From NCBI RefSeq assembly GCF_014489595.1, contig NZ_CP060790.1, forward strand, positions 4,402,001 to 4,466,000: a DNA stretch of 64,000 nt, read 5' to 3'. A model generated the notes under the pieces. It was not told the origin of the DNA. It searched no databases and was given only the letters and a program-made list of their open reading frames with translations. The DNA comes from Paenacidovorax monticola. GTDB taxonomy: Bacteria > Pseudomonadota > Gammaproteobacteria > Burkholderiales > Burkholderiaceae_C. Every line of letters starts with the position of its first letter. Within the stretch, counting starts at the first letter, position 1. Made by a program: the position numbers and the translations under genes. Positions 29,848 through 39,105 of this stretch are shown here, piece after piece.

Positions 29848-30699
29848 ATGTCCCTGAGCTATTCCGTTCCGACCGCGCTCGAATACTTCGAGGCGCTGGT
29901 GCAAAGCGACGAGCATTTCCCCTTGTTCGAGGCGGCGGCCTGTCTGGCCCACGACGAATACCCGGACCTCGACGTGGAGCAGTTGCTGGGCGATGTGGAC
30001 CAGTTGCTCGCGCGCCTGCGCCGGCGCCTGGCCCCCGATGCGCCGTCCCTGCAGCGCCTGCGCGTGCTCAACCAGTTCTTCTATGGCGACCTGGGCTTCG
30101 GCAGCAACGTCAACAACTACTACGACCCCGAGAACAGCTACCTCAACGCGGTGCTGCGCACGCGCCGGGGCATTCCGATCTCGCTGGCCGTGCTGTGGCT
30201 GGAGCTGGCACAGGGCGTCGGGCTGCATGTGCGCGGCATCGGGTTCCCGGGGCATTTCATGGTCAAGGCCCTGCTGCCCAAGGGGCAGGTGGTGCTGGAC
30301 CCGCTCACGGGACAGTCGCTCTCGCGCGAGGAGCTGACCGAGCGGCTCGAACCCTACAAGCGGCGCAGCGGCCTGGTAGGCGATTACGACGTGCCCCTGG
30401 GCCTGTACCTGCAGGCCGCCACGCCGCGCGAGATCCTGGCGCGCATGCTGCGCAACCTCAAGGAAATCCACCATTCCCAGCAGGACGGGCAGCGCCTGAT
30501 TGCGGTGCTGGACCGCCTCGTCGTGCTGCAGCCCGAGGCCTGGGGCGAGCGGCGCGACCGCGGCCTGGCCCACGCCGAGTGCGGGCATTTTCCGCAGGCG
30601 GTGGTCGATCTGGAGGTCTATGTGGCGCACGCCGAGGAGGCGCTGGACGTGGACGCGATCTCCGAACGCCTGGCCGCGCTGCGGCGCGAGCTGGGGTAG
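29848..30699 (+). CDS. SirB1-family protein (transglutaminase-like fold plus TPR)
   Basis: A 283-residue cytoplasmic protein. The N-terminal transglutaminase-like SirB1 domain (about 30-180) contains FGSNVNNYYDPENSYLNAVL, RRGIPISLAVLWLELAQGVGL and GIGFPGHFMVKAL. A C-terminal helical repeat region (about 195-280) ends with LDVDAISERLAALRRELG. It follows murJ by 36 nt. The family has no firm biochemical role. Confidence 0.88.
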   Translation: MSLSYSVPTALEYFEALVQSDEHFPLFEAAACLAHDEYPDLDVEQLLGDVDQLLARLRRRLAPDAPSLQRLRVLNQFFYGDLGFGSNVNNYYDPENSYLNAVLRTRRGIPISLAVLWLELAQGVGLHVRGIGFPGHFMVKALLPKGQVVLDPLTGQSLSREELTERLEPYKRRSGLVGDYDVPLGLYLQAATPREILARMLRNLKEIHHSQQDGQRLIAVLDRLVVLQPEAWGERRDRGLAHAECGHFPQAVVDLEVYVAHAEEALDVDAISERLAALRRELG

Positions 30700-30729
30700 G
30701 GCCGGGAGCCCGGGCGCCAGTCCTTGCCC

Positions 30730-31770
30730 TCAGGGCTCCTTGCGCGCGCGCAGCGCCACCCAGGCCGATGCGAGCGTGAAGGCCGCCACCAGGGCGACGA
30801 CGATCCAGAACCCGTGTGCGTTCTCCGCCAGCGGAATGCCGCCCACATTCATGCCGAACAGGCCCGCCAGGATGTTGATGGGCAGGGCCAGCACCGTCAC
30901 CACCGTGAGCACGAAGAGGCTGCGGCTGTTGGCTTCCTGCACGCTGGCGGCCACCTCTTCCTGCAGTAGCTTGATGCGCTCCTGCAGGCCCTGCATGTCG
31001 CGCAGAACCACCGAGAACTCCTCCGACGCGTCGCGCAGTTCCTGGGCATCGTCCTCGCTCATCCAGGCGGGCGGGCGCTGCAGCAGGCGGAACAGCGCCG
31101 CGGGCTCGGGTGCGAGCAGGCGCTGCAGGCGCACCAGCAGCCGGCGCAGCACGCCCAGGCGGGCGCGCTTGTGGTCCAGGCGGCCGGCCAGCAGCTCGTC
31201 CTCGATGCGGTCGATGCGCTGCGTCACGCCGCGCACGATGTCCACCAGGCCATCGGCCTGCGTGCGCATGAGCTGCTCCAGCAGCGCGGCGCTGGAGTGC
31301 GGGGAGCGGCCGTCGCGCACCGCCGTGCGCAGGGCGTCCACCGAGCGCAGGGGCTGGGTGCGCGCGGTGATGACCAGGTGCGGCGCCACGCCGATCCACA
31401 GGGTGGCCACGTCCAGCGGCTCGAAGGCGAAGTCGAAGTGCACGTCGTTGAGCACGGCGATCAGCGTGTCGTCGTCGCGCTCGATGCGCGTGGAGTGCGA
31501 CCCATCGGTCAGTGCCTCGAAGAAGGTGCCGGGCAGGCCGGCATGCCGTTCGATCCAGCGCGCGGCCTGGGCGTGGCTCAGGTTGAAGTGCAGCCACAGG
31601 AAGGGGCTGCGCGCCGCTGCGCCGCCGTCGCCGGCATGGGCGAGGAGCCAGTCGGCGGCCTGGGCCGAGTCGATGGGCTGCACGGGCGCGGCATCGCTCA
31701 GCAGATAGCCGCAGATCAGGCCTGCCGCGTCGCCGCCATAGTTCAGGCCGTGGGCATCGGTGGAGGTCAT
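30730..31770 (-). CDS. CorA/ZntB-family divalent cation transporter
   Basis: A 346-residue protein of the CorA superfamily. A large cytoplasmic N-terminal funnel (about 1-250) has an alpha/beta part, then a long helix (LDHKRARLGVLRRLLVRLQRLL). Two C-terminal membrane helices lie at about 285-338. The pore signature is FGMNVGGIPLAE, where GMN-V-GGIP points to the ZntB (zinc) branch rather than Mg-type CorA. It is divergent from the ppk2 gene. Substrate choice is inferred only from this motif. Confidence 0.88.
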   Translation of the reverse strand: MTSTDAHGLNYGGDAAGLICGYLLSDAAPVQPIDSAQAADWLLAHAGDGGAAARSPFLWLHFNLSHAQAARWIERHAGLPGTFFEALTDGSHSTRIERDDDTLIAVLNDVHFDFAFEPLDVATLWIGVAPHLVITARTQPLRSVDALRTAVRDGRSPHSSAALLEQLMRTQADGLVDIVRGVTQRIDRIEDELLAGRLDHKRARLGVLRRLLVRLQRLLAPEPAALFRLLQRPPAWMSEDDAQELRDASEEFSVVLRDMQGLQERIKLLQEEVAASVQEANSRSLFVLTVVTVLALPINILAGLFGMNVGGIPLAENAHGFWIVVALVAAFTLASAWVALRARKEP

Positions 31771-31909
31771 GGGGGAGCTGGGGCGGGCACGGAAGGACGG
31801 ACGCCATGGTGGCCCCCGCCCGTGACGGATGTGTGACAGTGGCGCGAAAGTGTCACGGCGGTGTCATGGGCGGGCGACACCATGGCGGCTCCATCCGCCA
31901 GGACACGCC

Positions 31910-32824
31910 ATGCTGCACCACACCCCGCTCGACGCCTCCGAACTGATGCAGCGCATCGCCAACGACCTCATCGACAGCTACGACGAAGAGCTGGAACTGG
32001 AGATCGAGGACCGCCATGTGACCGAGGAGGGCGTGGTGCAGATGACGGACAAGCAGGCCCGCCAGGCGTACTTCCGCGAACTGTTCCGCCTGCAGGGGGA
32101 ACTGGTCAAGCTGCAGGACTGGGTGCAGGCCCACCGCCAGAAGGTCGTCATCCTGTTCGAGGGGCGTGACGCGGCCGGCAAGGGCGGCGTCATCAAGCGC
32201 ATCACCCAGCGGCTGAACCCGCGCGTGGCGCGCGTGGCCGCGCTGCCGGCGCCCAACGACCGCGAGCGCACGCAGTGGTACTTCCAGCGCTACGTGGCGC
32301 ATTTGCCGGCGGCCGGCGAGATGGTGCTGTTCGACCGCAGCTGGTACAACCGCGCGGGCGTGGAGCGCGTGATGGGCTTTTGCTCCGACGACGAATACGA
32401 GGAATTCTTCCGCACCGTGCCCGAGTTCGAGAAGATGCTGGTGCGCTCCGGCATTCGGCTCATCAAGTACTGGTTCTCCATCACCGATGAGGAGCAGCAC
32501 CTGCGCTTTCTGGGGCGCATCCATGACCCGCTCAAGCAGTGGAAGCTCAGCCCCATGGACCTGGAGAGCCGCAAGCGCTGGGAGGAATACACCAAGGCCA
32601 AGGAGACGATGCTGGAGCGCACCCACATCCCCGAGGCGCCCTGGTGGGTCGTGCAGGCCGTGGACAAGAAGAAGGCCCGGCTCAACTGCATCACCCATCT
32701 GCTGGGGCAGATGCCCTATCAGGAGGTTCCGCACCCGCCCGTGCTGCTGCCCGAGCGGGTGCGCCACCCTGACTACCTGCGCCAGCCCGTGCCCCAGAGC
32801 ATGATCGTGCCCGAGGTGTTCTGA
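31910..32824 (+). CDS. ppk2: PPK2 family polyphosphate kinase
   Basis: PPK2 enzymes move phosphate between polyphosphate and nucleotides. The ATG at 31910 follows an AGGACA site and gives 304 residues. It has a Walker A motif GRDAAGKGG (85-93), a Walker B region VLFDRSWYNRAGVERVMGF, the lid IRLIKYWFSITDEEQ, and the C-terminal core KLSPMDLESRKRWEEYTKAKE. These fit single-domain class I members, with an N-terminal helical extension (about 1-60). The preferred nucleotide cannot be read by eye. Confidence 0.93.
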   Translation: MLHHTPLDASELMQRIANDLIDSYDEELELEIEDRHVTEEGVVQMTDKQARQAYFRELFRLQGELVKLQDWVQAHRQKVVILFEGRDAAGKGGVIKRITQRLNPRVARVAALPAPNDRERTQWYFQRYVAHLPAAGEMVLFDRSWYNRAGVERVMGFCSDDEYEEFFRTVPEFEKMLVRSGIRLIKYWFSITDEEQHLRFLGRIHDPLKQWKLSPMDLESRKRWEEYTKAKETMLERTHIPEAPWWVVQAVDKKKARLNCITHLLGQMPYQEVPHPPVLLPERVRHPDYLRQPVPQSMIVPEVF

Positions 32825-32858
32825 CCGGCCAGCCGGGGCGAAAAAGCGGGCGCCCGGC

Positions 32859-33248
32859 TCAGCCGGCCTTGACGGCCAGCACGGGGCAGGGCACGGTCAT
32901 CAGGATCTCCTGCGCTGTGCTGCCCAGGAGCAGCTTGCCCACGGCGGTGCGCTTGCGCAGCCCGATCACCAGCACCGATACCTGCAGCGACTCGACCAGG
33001 CCCACGATCTCGTCGATCGCGCTGTTGCCGCGCACGAACTGCTTGAACTCGGCCTGGATCGGCAGCGTGGCCAGCCGCTCTTCCACGCGCTCGACTTCAT
33101 AGCCGTTGACGATGGCTTCATCCGGGCCACCGCCGGGGCCGGCGTTGACGACCACGAGGCGCTCGTTGCGGCGTGTGGCGATTTCGATCCCTTTGTCCAG
33201 CGCGGCACGGCCTTCGGGGCGTGCGACGTAGGCGACGAGAATGGTCAT
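32859..33248 (-). CDS. universal stress protein (UspA family)
   Basis: A 129-residue single Usp domain. It opens TILVAYVARPEGRAALDKGIEIA, has VSVLVIGLRKR in the middle, and ends with the ATP-type loop VGKLLLGSTAQEILMTVPCPVLAV. The conserved Gly and Ser positions for nucleotide binding are present. It is a separate gene next to, and convergent with, ppk2. Confidence 0.92.
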   Translation of the reverse strand: MTILVAYVARPEGRAALDKGIEIATRRNERLVVVNAGPGGGPDEAIVNGYEVERVEERLATLPIQAEFKQFVRGNSAIDEIVGLVESLQVSVLVIGLRKRTAVGKLLLGSTAQEILMTVPCPVLAVKAG

Positions 33249-33387
33249 GCGTTGTCTTCCTTGGTTGGTGTTGTGATGGGTCTACAGGGGCGCCGTGGCG
33301 CCGGCAGCCAGCATAGCCCAACGCCAAGGCGTTTGCGAAGACGGGCCGGACCGGATGTTGATTTGGCTGGGCCTCAGTGGCTGGGAC

Positions 33388-34401
33388 TCAATGGCGGGGG
33401 CGCGAAGGCGTGCCAACCCGGCCGAACTGGTGCCAGGCGCGACGCAACTGGGTGTCGGAGCGAAAACCCGCGAGTTCGGCCGCCTGCGTCACGCTGCGGC
33501 CCGCCTGCAGTGCCGCCTCGGCCGCCGCGAGCCGGATGCGGCGCAGGTATTCAAGTGGCGCGACGCCCGCATGCTCCACGAACAGCCGCGTGAGATGGCG
33601 TGGTGAGGCATGGGCCAGGGCGGCCATGGCGGGCACGCTCCAGTCGGCCTGCGGCTGCTGGGCCACGGCGTCCTGCACGCGGTGCAGCGCGGCGTGCAGG
33701 TGGTTGCGGTGGTGCAGGAAGGGGGAGAGCTCGGGGTCGTGCGGGCCGCGCCGCAGCGCCACCACCATGGTCTGCGCGGCGCGCGCGGCCACGGCGGGCC
33801 CGCAGACCTGGGCGATGCGGTGCAGCATGAGGTCGATGCCCGTGGTCACGCCCGCGCTCGTGTGCAGTGCGCCGTCGTCCACGAACACGCGGTTGGCCAC
33901 CACATCGCAGCGTGGCTCCACGGTGGCGAGTTCGTCGAGGTGGTGGTGGTGCGTGGTGGCGCGGCGCCCCGCGAGCAGTCCCGCGTGCGCGGCCAGCACG
34001 GCTCCTGCGCACACGGTGACGAGCTCCAGGCGGCCTGCTGCGGGCCGTAGCCCGCGCAGCCAGTGCAGCAGCGCGCGCGCGTCGGGCGTATCCACGTCGA
34101 TGCGCTGGCCCGGCAGGCCCACCAGCACCACCCAGGCGGGCGATGGCAAGGGGGTGGGCAGGGGCTCCAGATCGGCCAGCGCCACGCCCACCGAGGTGGG
34201 GGAGCGCGGCGTGGGGCCCGCGAAATGCAGCACGAAGCGCTCGGGCAGGCCCTGGGCCGCAAGCACTTGGTTGGCGATGCGCAGCGCCTCGGCCGGGCCC
34301 GCCCAGTCGAGTACGAGGCTGTGCGGCAGCAGCGCGAACACGACGTGGATGGGCGCTGCCGGCGGGGCGGTGTGATTCAGGAGAGGGGGTTCTGCATCCA
34401 T
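33388..34401 (-). CDS. GlxA-family transcriptional regulator (DJ-1/PfpI domain plus AraC HTH)
   Basis: A 337-residue regulator. The N-terminal class I glutamine amidotransferase-like domain (about 18-190) has the elbow VTVCAGAVLAAHAGLL and TTHHHHLDELA. A C-terminal AraC/XylS double HTH follows (about 235-337: MAALAHASPRHLTRLFVEHAGVAPLEYLRRIRL, and SVTQAAELAGFRSDTQLRRAWHQF). Its start overlaps the end of the upstream PfpI-like gene by 25 nt, and that gene overlaps a cysteine hydrolase, so all three form one operon. It probably controls that operon. The ligand is unknown. Confidence 0.9.
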   Translation of the reverse strand: MDAEPPLLNHTAPPAAPIHVVFALLPHSLVLDWAGPAEALRIANQVLAAQGLPERFVLHFAGPTPRSPTSVGVALADLEPLPTPLPSPAWVVLVGLPGQRIDVDTPDARALLHWLRGLRPAAGRLELVTVCAGAVLAAHAGLLAGRRATTHHHHLDELATVEPRCDVVANRVFVDDGALHTSAGVTTGIDLMLHRIAQVCGPAVAARAAQTMVVALRRGPHDPELSPFLHHRNHLHAALHRVQDAVAQQPQADWSVPAMAALAHASPRHLTRLFVEHAGVAPLEYLRRIRLAAAEAALQAGRSVTQAAELAGFRSDTQLRRAWHQFGRVGTPSRPRH

Positions 34402-34997
34402 GCGTAGTCCATCTGGCGGGCCGTGCGCTCGGCCAGCGGCAGGCCCGCCAGGCGCGCCACGAGGTGCAGCGCCATGTCGATGCCCGCGCTGATGCCGCCC
34501 GAGGTCACGATGCGGCCCTGCTCGACCCAGCGCGCATTCTCCCGCACGTCCAGCCGGGGGTAACGGGCGCGCAGGTCGGGCACGTCCTCCCAGTGCGTGG
34601 TGGCGGGGCCGTGTGTCAGCACACCGGATTCGGCGAGCACGAAGGCCCCCGTGCAGACCGAGGCCACGACGCGCGCGCCCTCGGCGGCACGGCGCACCCA
34701 GCCCAGTGTGGCGGGGCAGGCCAGCGGAGCGTCCACCACGCCGCCGGGCACCACGAGCACGTCGGGCGGTGGCGCGGTGGCGAAGTCGGTGTCGGGCAGC
34801 ACGCGCAGGCCTGCGCGTGCGCGCACGGGCGCGGGATCGCGGGCCACGCAGTACGTATGGAAGGGCTCGGTGGCCTGCGGCGCGGTACGGCGGTGCACGC
34901 GGCTCGCCGTGGTGAACACCTCGTAGGGGCCACCAAGATCCAGGGCCTCCACCTCGTCGAACACGAGGATGGCCACCCGCAGTGGCGCCGCGCTCAT
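34377..34997 (-). CDS. DJ-1/PfpI family protein
   Basis: A 206-residue protein made only of the DJ-1/PfpI fold. It opens RVAILVFDEVEALDLGGPYEVF, and the nucleophile elbow is SVCTGAFVLAESGVL with THWEDVPDLRARYP after it. GGISAGIDMALHLVARLAG closes the domain. It resembles the N-terminal half of the next gene without its DNA-binding part. This subfamily includes isonitrile hydratase-like enzymes (InhA type). It overlaps both neighbours and is co-translated with them. Confidence 0.88.
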   Translation of the reverse strand: MSAAPLRVAILVFDEVEALDLGGPYEVFTTASRVHRRTAPQATEPFHTYCVARDPAPVRARAGLRVLPDTDFATAPPPDVLVVPGGVVDAPLACPATLGWVRRAAEGARVVASVCTGAFVLAESGVLTHGPATTHWEDVPDLRARYPRLDVRENARWVEQGRIVTSGGISAGIDMALHLVARLAGLPLAERTARQMDYAWMQNPLS

Positions 34998-35566
34998 GCC
35001 AGGGCCTCTTCGCTGGCACGCGAGAGTGCCTCGTCCACGCTGCACAGGCGCGCGAAGCGCCCCTGCAGCACGGTGGCCGTGCGGGCCTGGATGTCCTCGG
35101 CGCTCAGCGGGCGGCCATCGGGCTGCTGCATGTCGAAGGTGAGCGTGGCCTCGGTCACGAAGTCCACGGCCCAGCCCAGGTCGGACGCGTGGCGCGTGGT
35201 CGTTTCGCAGCATTGCTCGGTGCGGATGCCGCTCACGATGAGGCGCTGGATGCCATGGCGCGTGAGCCATACGTCCAGGCCCGTGCCCACGAGCGCGCTG
35301 TGGCGCGACTTGGTGAAGGTTGCCGCGGCGTCGAACGCGGCGAGCCCGCCCAGCGGCCGCACATGGCCCGAGGCCTGGGCGAACGGGTTGGAGGGCACCT
35401 CGGGCCCGTCGCTGTGCAGCACGCGCACGATGGGAATGCCCTGTTGCACGCAGCCGTCGATGAGCGCGTTCTGCGCGGCCAGGTAGGCGGGCAGCTGCCG
35501 TTCGGTGAAGAAGGGGCGGTGGCGAAACGATTCCTGAACGTCGATCACAATCAGACAGGTTTTCAT
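34994..35566 (-). CDS. isochorismatase-family cysteine hydrolase
   Basis: A 190-residue cysteine hydrolase with the family triad: Asp9 in VIDVQESF, Lys in FTKSRHSAL, and the nucleophile Cys in SGIRTEQCCETTTRHASDLG. Relatives hydrolyse nicotinamide, N-carbamoyl compounds or isochorismate; the substrate here is open. It is the first gene of a three-gene operon with the PfpI-like and GlxA-type genes, joined by a 4-nt ATGA overlap. Confidence 0.9.
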   Translation of the reverse strand: MKTCLIVIDVQESFRHRPFFTERQLPAYLAAQNALIDGCVQQGIPIVRVLHSDGPEVPSNPFAQASGHVRPLGGLAAFDAAATFTKSRHSALVGTGLDVWLTRHGIQRLIVSGIRTEQCCETTTRHASDLGWAVDFVTEATLTFDMQQPDGRPLSAEDIQARTATVLQGRFARLCSVDEALSRASEEALA

Positions 35567-35693
35567 GGCATGGTCCTCGAAGGATGGTGGCTGATGGCGC
35601 CCATCATCCTCTGACCGGTGCGCCCAATCCGTACGGCACGCGACTGGAATCGATCAAATCAGGACATCATGGCCTGTGCTGGGGCGCTGGCCC

Positions 35694-36140
35694 TCAGAGT
35701 GGGACCGGCGTGCCGTTGACCAGCCAGGGCGTGCCGAAACGGTCGGTGAGCATGCCGAAGCGCTCGGCCCAGAACGTGGGCTGCAGCGGCATGGTGATGC
35801 GGCCGCCCTCGGCCAGGGCCGTGAAGACACGCTGAGCCTCGTCGTTGTCGGCGCAGCTCAGCGCGATCGCGCAGCCCTTGATGCCCTCGTAGGGCTGGCC
35901 CGGCATCGCGTCGGACGCCATCAGCAGGCCGCCGCCGAAGGTGAGGCAGCCATGCATGAGGCGGTCGGCGCTGCCCTCGGGCAGGGCCCCGCCGCTGCAG
36001 CCGGTGCCGTCGCCACCGGGGGGCATCTGCGCAAAGGTCATGAGCGTTTCGATCTGGGCGCGGGGGAGCGTGCGCTCGTAGAAGCGCAGCGCCTCGGCGG
36101 CGTTGCCATCGAAGGTCAGGTAGGCATTGATGGGGGACAT
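35694..36140 (-). CDS. VOC/PhnB-like (glyoxalase-fold) protein
   Basis: A 148-residue protein of the PhnB/3-demethylubiquinone-9-methyltransferase-like VOC group. It has the opening NAYLTFDGNAAEALRFYERTLP, then FGGGLLMASDAMPG and a closing WAERFGMLTDRFGTPWLVNG. AGGAG precedes the ATG at 36140. It is divergent from a TetR gene across two perfect inverted repeats, so it is the likely target of that repressor. Its chemistry is unknown. Confidence 0.88.
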   Translation of the reverse strand: MSPINAYLTFDGNAAEALRFYERTLPRAQIETLMTFAQMPPGGDGTGCSGGALPEGSADRLMHGCLTFGGGLLMASDAMPGQPYEGIKGCAIALSCADNDEAQRVFTALAEGGRITMPLQPTFWAERFGMLTDRFGTPWLVNGTPVPL

Positions 36141-36190
36141 GGCAGGCTCCTTGGAGGGAAAGAGACATGGTATGCGGTCATTACGGTGAA

Positions 36191-36238
36191 TTGTGGACGC
36201 CGTCCACAAAGCGTAGCAGGGATAATGGACAGTGTCCA
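36191..36238. promoter_or_regulatory. two TetR-type operators between the VOC and TetR genes
   Basis: Site 1 is TTGTGGACGCCGTCCACAA (36191-36209), a perfect 9+1+9 palindrome. Site 2 is TGGACAGTGTCCA (36226-36238), a perfect 6+1+6 palindrome with the same TGGAC...GTCCA core. Centres are 32 bp apart, about three helical turns, on the same DNA face. Site 2 overlaps the first possible TetR start codon, which suits autoregulation. Confidence 0.8.
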
Positions 36239-36920
36239 CATGCATGCCTTCATGACGCGCCGTTCTCCTGCCTCGCCCCCGGTTGCCGCCACGCCGCGGC
36301 CCGCCCGCAGCACCTACCGCCATGGCGACCTGCGCCGGGCCCTGCTGGAAGCGGGCATCGCGCTGGCCCGCGACGGAGGCCCCGACGCCGTGGTGCTGCG
36401 CGAAGCCACGCGCCGCGCTGGCGTGGTGCCCAACGCGGCCTACCGCCATTTCGCGGGGCGGCCGGAGCTGCTGGCCGCCGTGCGCGCGGCCGCGCTGGCG
36501 GCGGTGGCCGAGGCCATGGAGGCGGAGATCGCGGGCGTGCCTGCCACCCTGCCGCCGCTGGCGCAAGCGCGCGCCACGGTGCGCGCGGTGGGCACGGCCT
36601 ACATGCGCTTCGCGCTGGCCGAAACGGGGCTGTTCCGTACCGCCTTCGCACCCGCGGGGCCGGTGGAGGGGGATGCCGATCCTGCCAAGGCCGGCCGCAG
36701 CGGGCTCAATCCGTTCCAGTTGCTGGGGGCGGCGCTCGACCGGCTCGTGGAGGCGGGGGCCATGCCGCCCGAGCGCCGGCCGGGCGCGGAGTACCTGGCC
36801 TGGTCGGCCGTGCATGGCATGGCGCTACTGGTCATCGATGGGCCGCTGCGCGGCATCGACGGGGCCGCGGCCCAGGCGCTGGGACAGCGTCTGCTGGACA
36901 TGGTGGAGCGCGGGCTCTAG
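36225..36920 (+). CDS. TetR-family transcriptional regulator
   Basis: A TetR repressor of up to 231 residues. The N-terminal HTH reads TYRHGDLRRALLEAGIALARDGG, then VVLREATRRAGVVPNAAYRHFAGRPELLAAV. A helical ligand-binding part follows with GTAYMRFALAETGLFRTAF, typical of the TetR_C WHG-type group. In-frame ATGs at 36225, 36240 and 36252 are all possible starts; none has ideal SD spacing, and 36225 lies inside an operator. It is divergent from the VOC gene, which it probably represses. Confidence 0.85.
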   Translation: MDSVHMHAFMTRRSPASPPVAATPRPARSTYRHGDLRRALLEAGIALARDGGPDAVVLREATRRAGVVPNAAYRHFAGRPELLAAVRAAALAAVAEAMEAEIAGVPATLPPLAQARATVRAVGTAYMRFALAETGLFRTAFAPAGPVEGDADPAKAGRSGLNPFQLLGAALDRLVEAGAMPPERRPGAEYLAWSAVHGMALLVIDGPLRGIDGAAAQALGQRLLDMVERGL

Positions 36921-36945
36921 GGCCTGTCCACCCGGCGCAGGCGCG

Positions 36946-38034
36946 CTACACGAGGCGCGCGGCCTGCAGTTCCTTCTTGAGGTAGGCGTAGAACAGCGGA
37001 GCGGCTACCAGTCCGGCGGGGCCGAACACGGCCTCGGTCACGAACATCACCGCCAGCAGCTCCCACACGCCCATGTGGGTGCGCTGGCCCACGACCTTGG
37101 CGTTGATCACGTACTCGGCCTTGTGGATCAGGATCAGGAAGGCCAGGCAGGCCAGCGCCGCCGCGGGCGACACCGACAGGCCCACGATCGTGATGACCGC
37201 GTTGCACAGCAGGTTGCCCACGATGGGCACGAGGCCCGCAAGGAAGGTGAGCGTGATGAGCGCGGGCGTGTAGGGCAGCTCCAGGTCCCACAGGGGCAGC
37301 ACGAGCAGCAGAAACAGGGCCGTGAGCAGGGTGTTGAACGCGGCGATCCAGAATTGCGCGGCGACGATCTGGCGGAAAGCCTCGCCCAGCAGCGTGATGC
37401 GCTGCGCCAGCGCGACCGCGAGCGGCCCGCGCGCCGTGCCCAGATGGCGCACGGCGGCCAGCGCGCCAATGAGCAGCCCCACGTAGGCGTGCAGCAGGCC
37501 GCCCAGCCAGGCGCGCCCCGCCGTGGCCAGCGCGCCGGCCTTGGCGCCCAGATAGCCCGCGATGGTGCGCTGGATGTCGGCGGCCCCTTCCGGCAGTTGC
37601 ACGGCGATATCGGGCGGCAGCTTCTGCCGCAGCTCCAGCACCGTGCGCGCCATGAAGTTGAGCAGTTCGCGGTACTGCTGGGGGGCTTCGACGATGTAGC
37701 TGCGCGAGTGCGACAGCGCCAGCACGATCAGCAGCAGGGGGGCGAGCATGACCAGGGCCGCCGCCAGGAGCTGGCCCGTGCGCGTGGCGCCCGCGCTGCG
37801 CGGCAGGCGGCGGCGCAGCCGCGCGAAACGCGGCGCGAGCCAGCGGGTGACCAGGAAGCCCAGGCAGGCGCAGAGCAGGCCGGGCAGCAGGCCGCGTTCC
37901 ATGACCAGCAGCAGCGTGCCCGCCATGAGCAGGTAGCTGGCGATCCGCACGCCGCGCGGCAAGGGCGCGGCAGCGTACGGGGCCGGGGTTGCCGCGGGGA
38001 CGGCGCGGGAAGCGTCGGGAGGAAGCGGCTCCAT
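36946..38034 (-). CDS. AI-2E family transporter (PerM/UPF0118)
   Basis: A 362-residue membrane protein. A short Pro/Ala-rich cytoplasmic start is followed by two to three N-terminal helices (about 28-105). A soluble middle segment (about 110-195, RSYIVEAPQQYRELLNFMARTVLEL) follows, then a block of five helices containing the family motif TLTFLAGLVPIVGNLLCNAVI. It lies 24 nt after purM in the same direction, the usual betaproteobacterial arrangement. Family members are called AI-2 exporters or permeases; the cargo here is unknown. Confidence 0.9.
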   Translation of the reverse strand: MEPLPPDASRAVPAATPAPYAAAPLPRGVRIASYLLMAGTLLLVMERGLLPGLLCACLGFLVTRWLAPRFARLRRRLPRSAGATRTGQLLAAALVMLAPLLLIVLALSHSRSYIVEAPQQYRELLNFMARTVLELRQKLPPDIAVQLPEGAADIQRTIAGYLGAKAGALATAGRAWLGGLLHAYVGLLIGALAAVRHLGTARGPLAVALAQRITLLGEAFRQIVAAQFWIAAFNTLLTALFLLLVLPLWDLELPYTPALITLTFLAGLVPIVGNLLCNAVITIVGLSVSPAAALACLAFLILIHKAEYVINAKVVGQRTHMGVWELLAVMFVTEAVFGPAGLVAAPLFYAYLKKELQAARLV

Positions 38035-38058
38035 GGGCGTCGGCGGGGCCGGGCGGTA

Positions 38059-39105
38059 TCAGCCCACCACGACGGCGGCGCCCGTGCCGCGCTCGGCAAT
38101 GGTGCCGATGGCGTACACCGCTTCGCCCAGCTGGCGCAGCGTGGCGGCCGTGGCCTCGGCCTCGGCGGCGGGCACGACCACGACCATACCGATACCGTTG
38201 TTGAAGGTGCGGTTCATCTCGATGTCATCGATGCCCGCCGTCTTCTGCAGCCAGGCGAACAGCTCGGTTTGCGGCCAGCTACCGGCCTTCAGATGCGCCG
38301 CCAGGCCGTCGGGCAGCACGCGCGGGATGTTTTCGAGCAGGCCGCCGCCCGTGATGTGGGCCAGCGCCTTGATGGGGTGCTGGGCCAGTGCCGCGAGCAC
38401 GTTCTTCACGTACAGGCGCGTGGGCTCCATGATGGCCTGCTTGAAGGGCTTGCCGTCCAGGGTTTCGGGCAGGCCGCCGCTGGCCGCCGCGCGGTCGATG
38501 CACTTGCGCACCAGCGAGAAGCCGTTGGAGTGCACGCCGGCCGAAGCCAGGCCCAGCACCACGTCGCCGGCCTGCACGTTCTGGCCCGTGAGGATCTTGG
38601 ATTTTTCCACTGCGCCGACCGCGAAGCCGGCCAGGTCGTACTCGCCGGCGGGGTACATGCCGGGCATTTCGGCTGTCTCGCCGCCGATCAGCGCACAGCC
38701 CGACAGCTCGCAGCCGCGGGCGATGCCACCCACGACGGCGGCGGCCGTGTCCACGTCGAGCTTGCCGCAGGCGAAGTAGTCCAGGAAGAACAGCGGCTCG
38801 GCGCCCTGCACCAGCACGTCGTTCACGCTCATGGCCACGAGGTCGATGCCCACCGTGTCGTGCATGTTCCATTCGAAGGCCAGCTTGAGCTTGGTGCCCA
38901 CGCCGTCGGTGCCCGAGACCAGCACGGGTTCCTGGTAGCGCTTGGGCACCTCGAACAGGGCGCCGAAGCCGCCGATGCCGGCCATCACGCCCTCGCGCAG
39001 CGTCTTCTTGGCCAGCGGCTTGATGCGCTCGACCAGCGCGTCGCCCGCGTCGATGTCAACGCCGGCGTCTTTGTACGAAATGGGGGGGGTGGCGGAGGAG
39101 CTCAT
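38059..39105 (-). CDS. purM: PurM, phosphoribosylformylglycinamidine cyclo-ligase
   Basis: PurM closes the imidazole ring to make AIR in purine synthesis. The ATG at 39105 gives 348 residues; a TTG three codons earlier is unlikely. Conserved features are [20 protein letters not shown], the ATP-site [27 protein letters not shown], and [18 protein letters not shown]. The AI-2E transporter gene follows it. Confidence 0.97.
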   Translation of the reverse strand: MSSSATPPISYKDAGVDIDAGDALVERIKPLAKKTLREGVMAGIGGFGALFEVPKRYQEPVLVSGTDGVGTKLKLAFEWNMHDTVGIDLVAMSVNDVLVQGAEPLFFLDYFACGKLDVDTAAAVVGGIARGCELSGCALIGGETAEMPGMYPAGEYDLAGFAVGAVEKSKILTGQNVQAGDVVLGLASAGVHSNGFSLVRKCIDRAAASGGLPETLDGKPFKQAIMEPTRLYVKNVLAALAQHPIKALAHITGGGLLENIPRVLPDGLAAHLKAGSWPQTELFAWLQKTAGIDDIEMNRTFNNGIGMVVVVPAAEAEATAATLRQLGEAVYAIGTIAERGTGAAVVVG

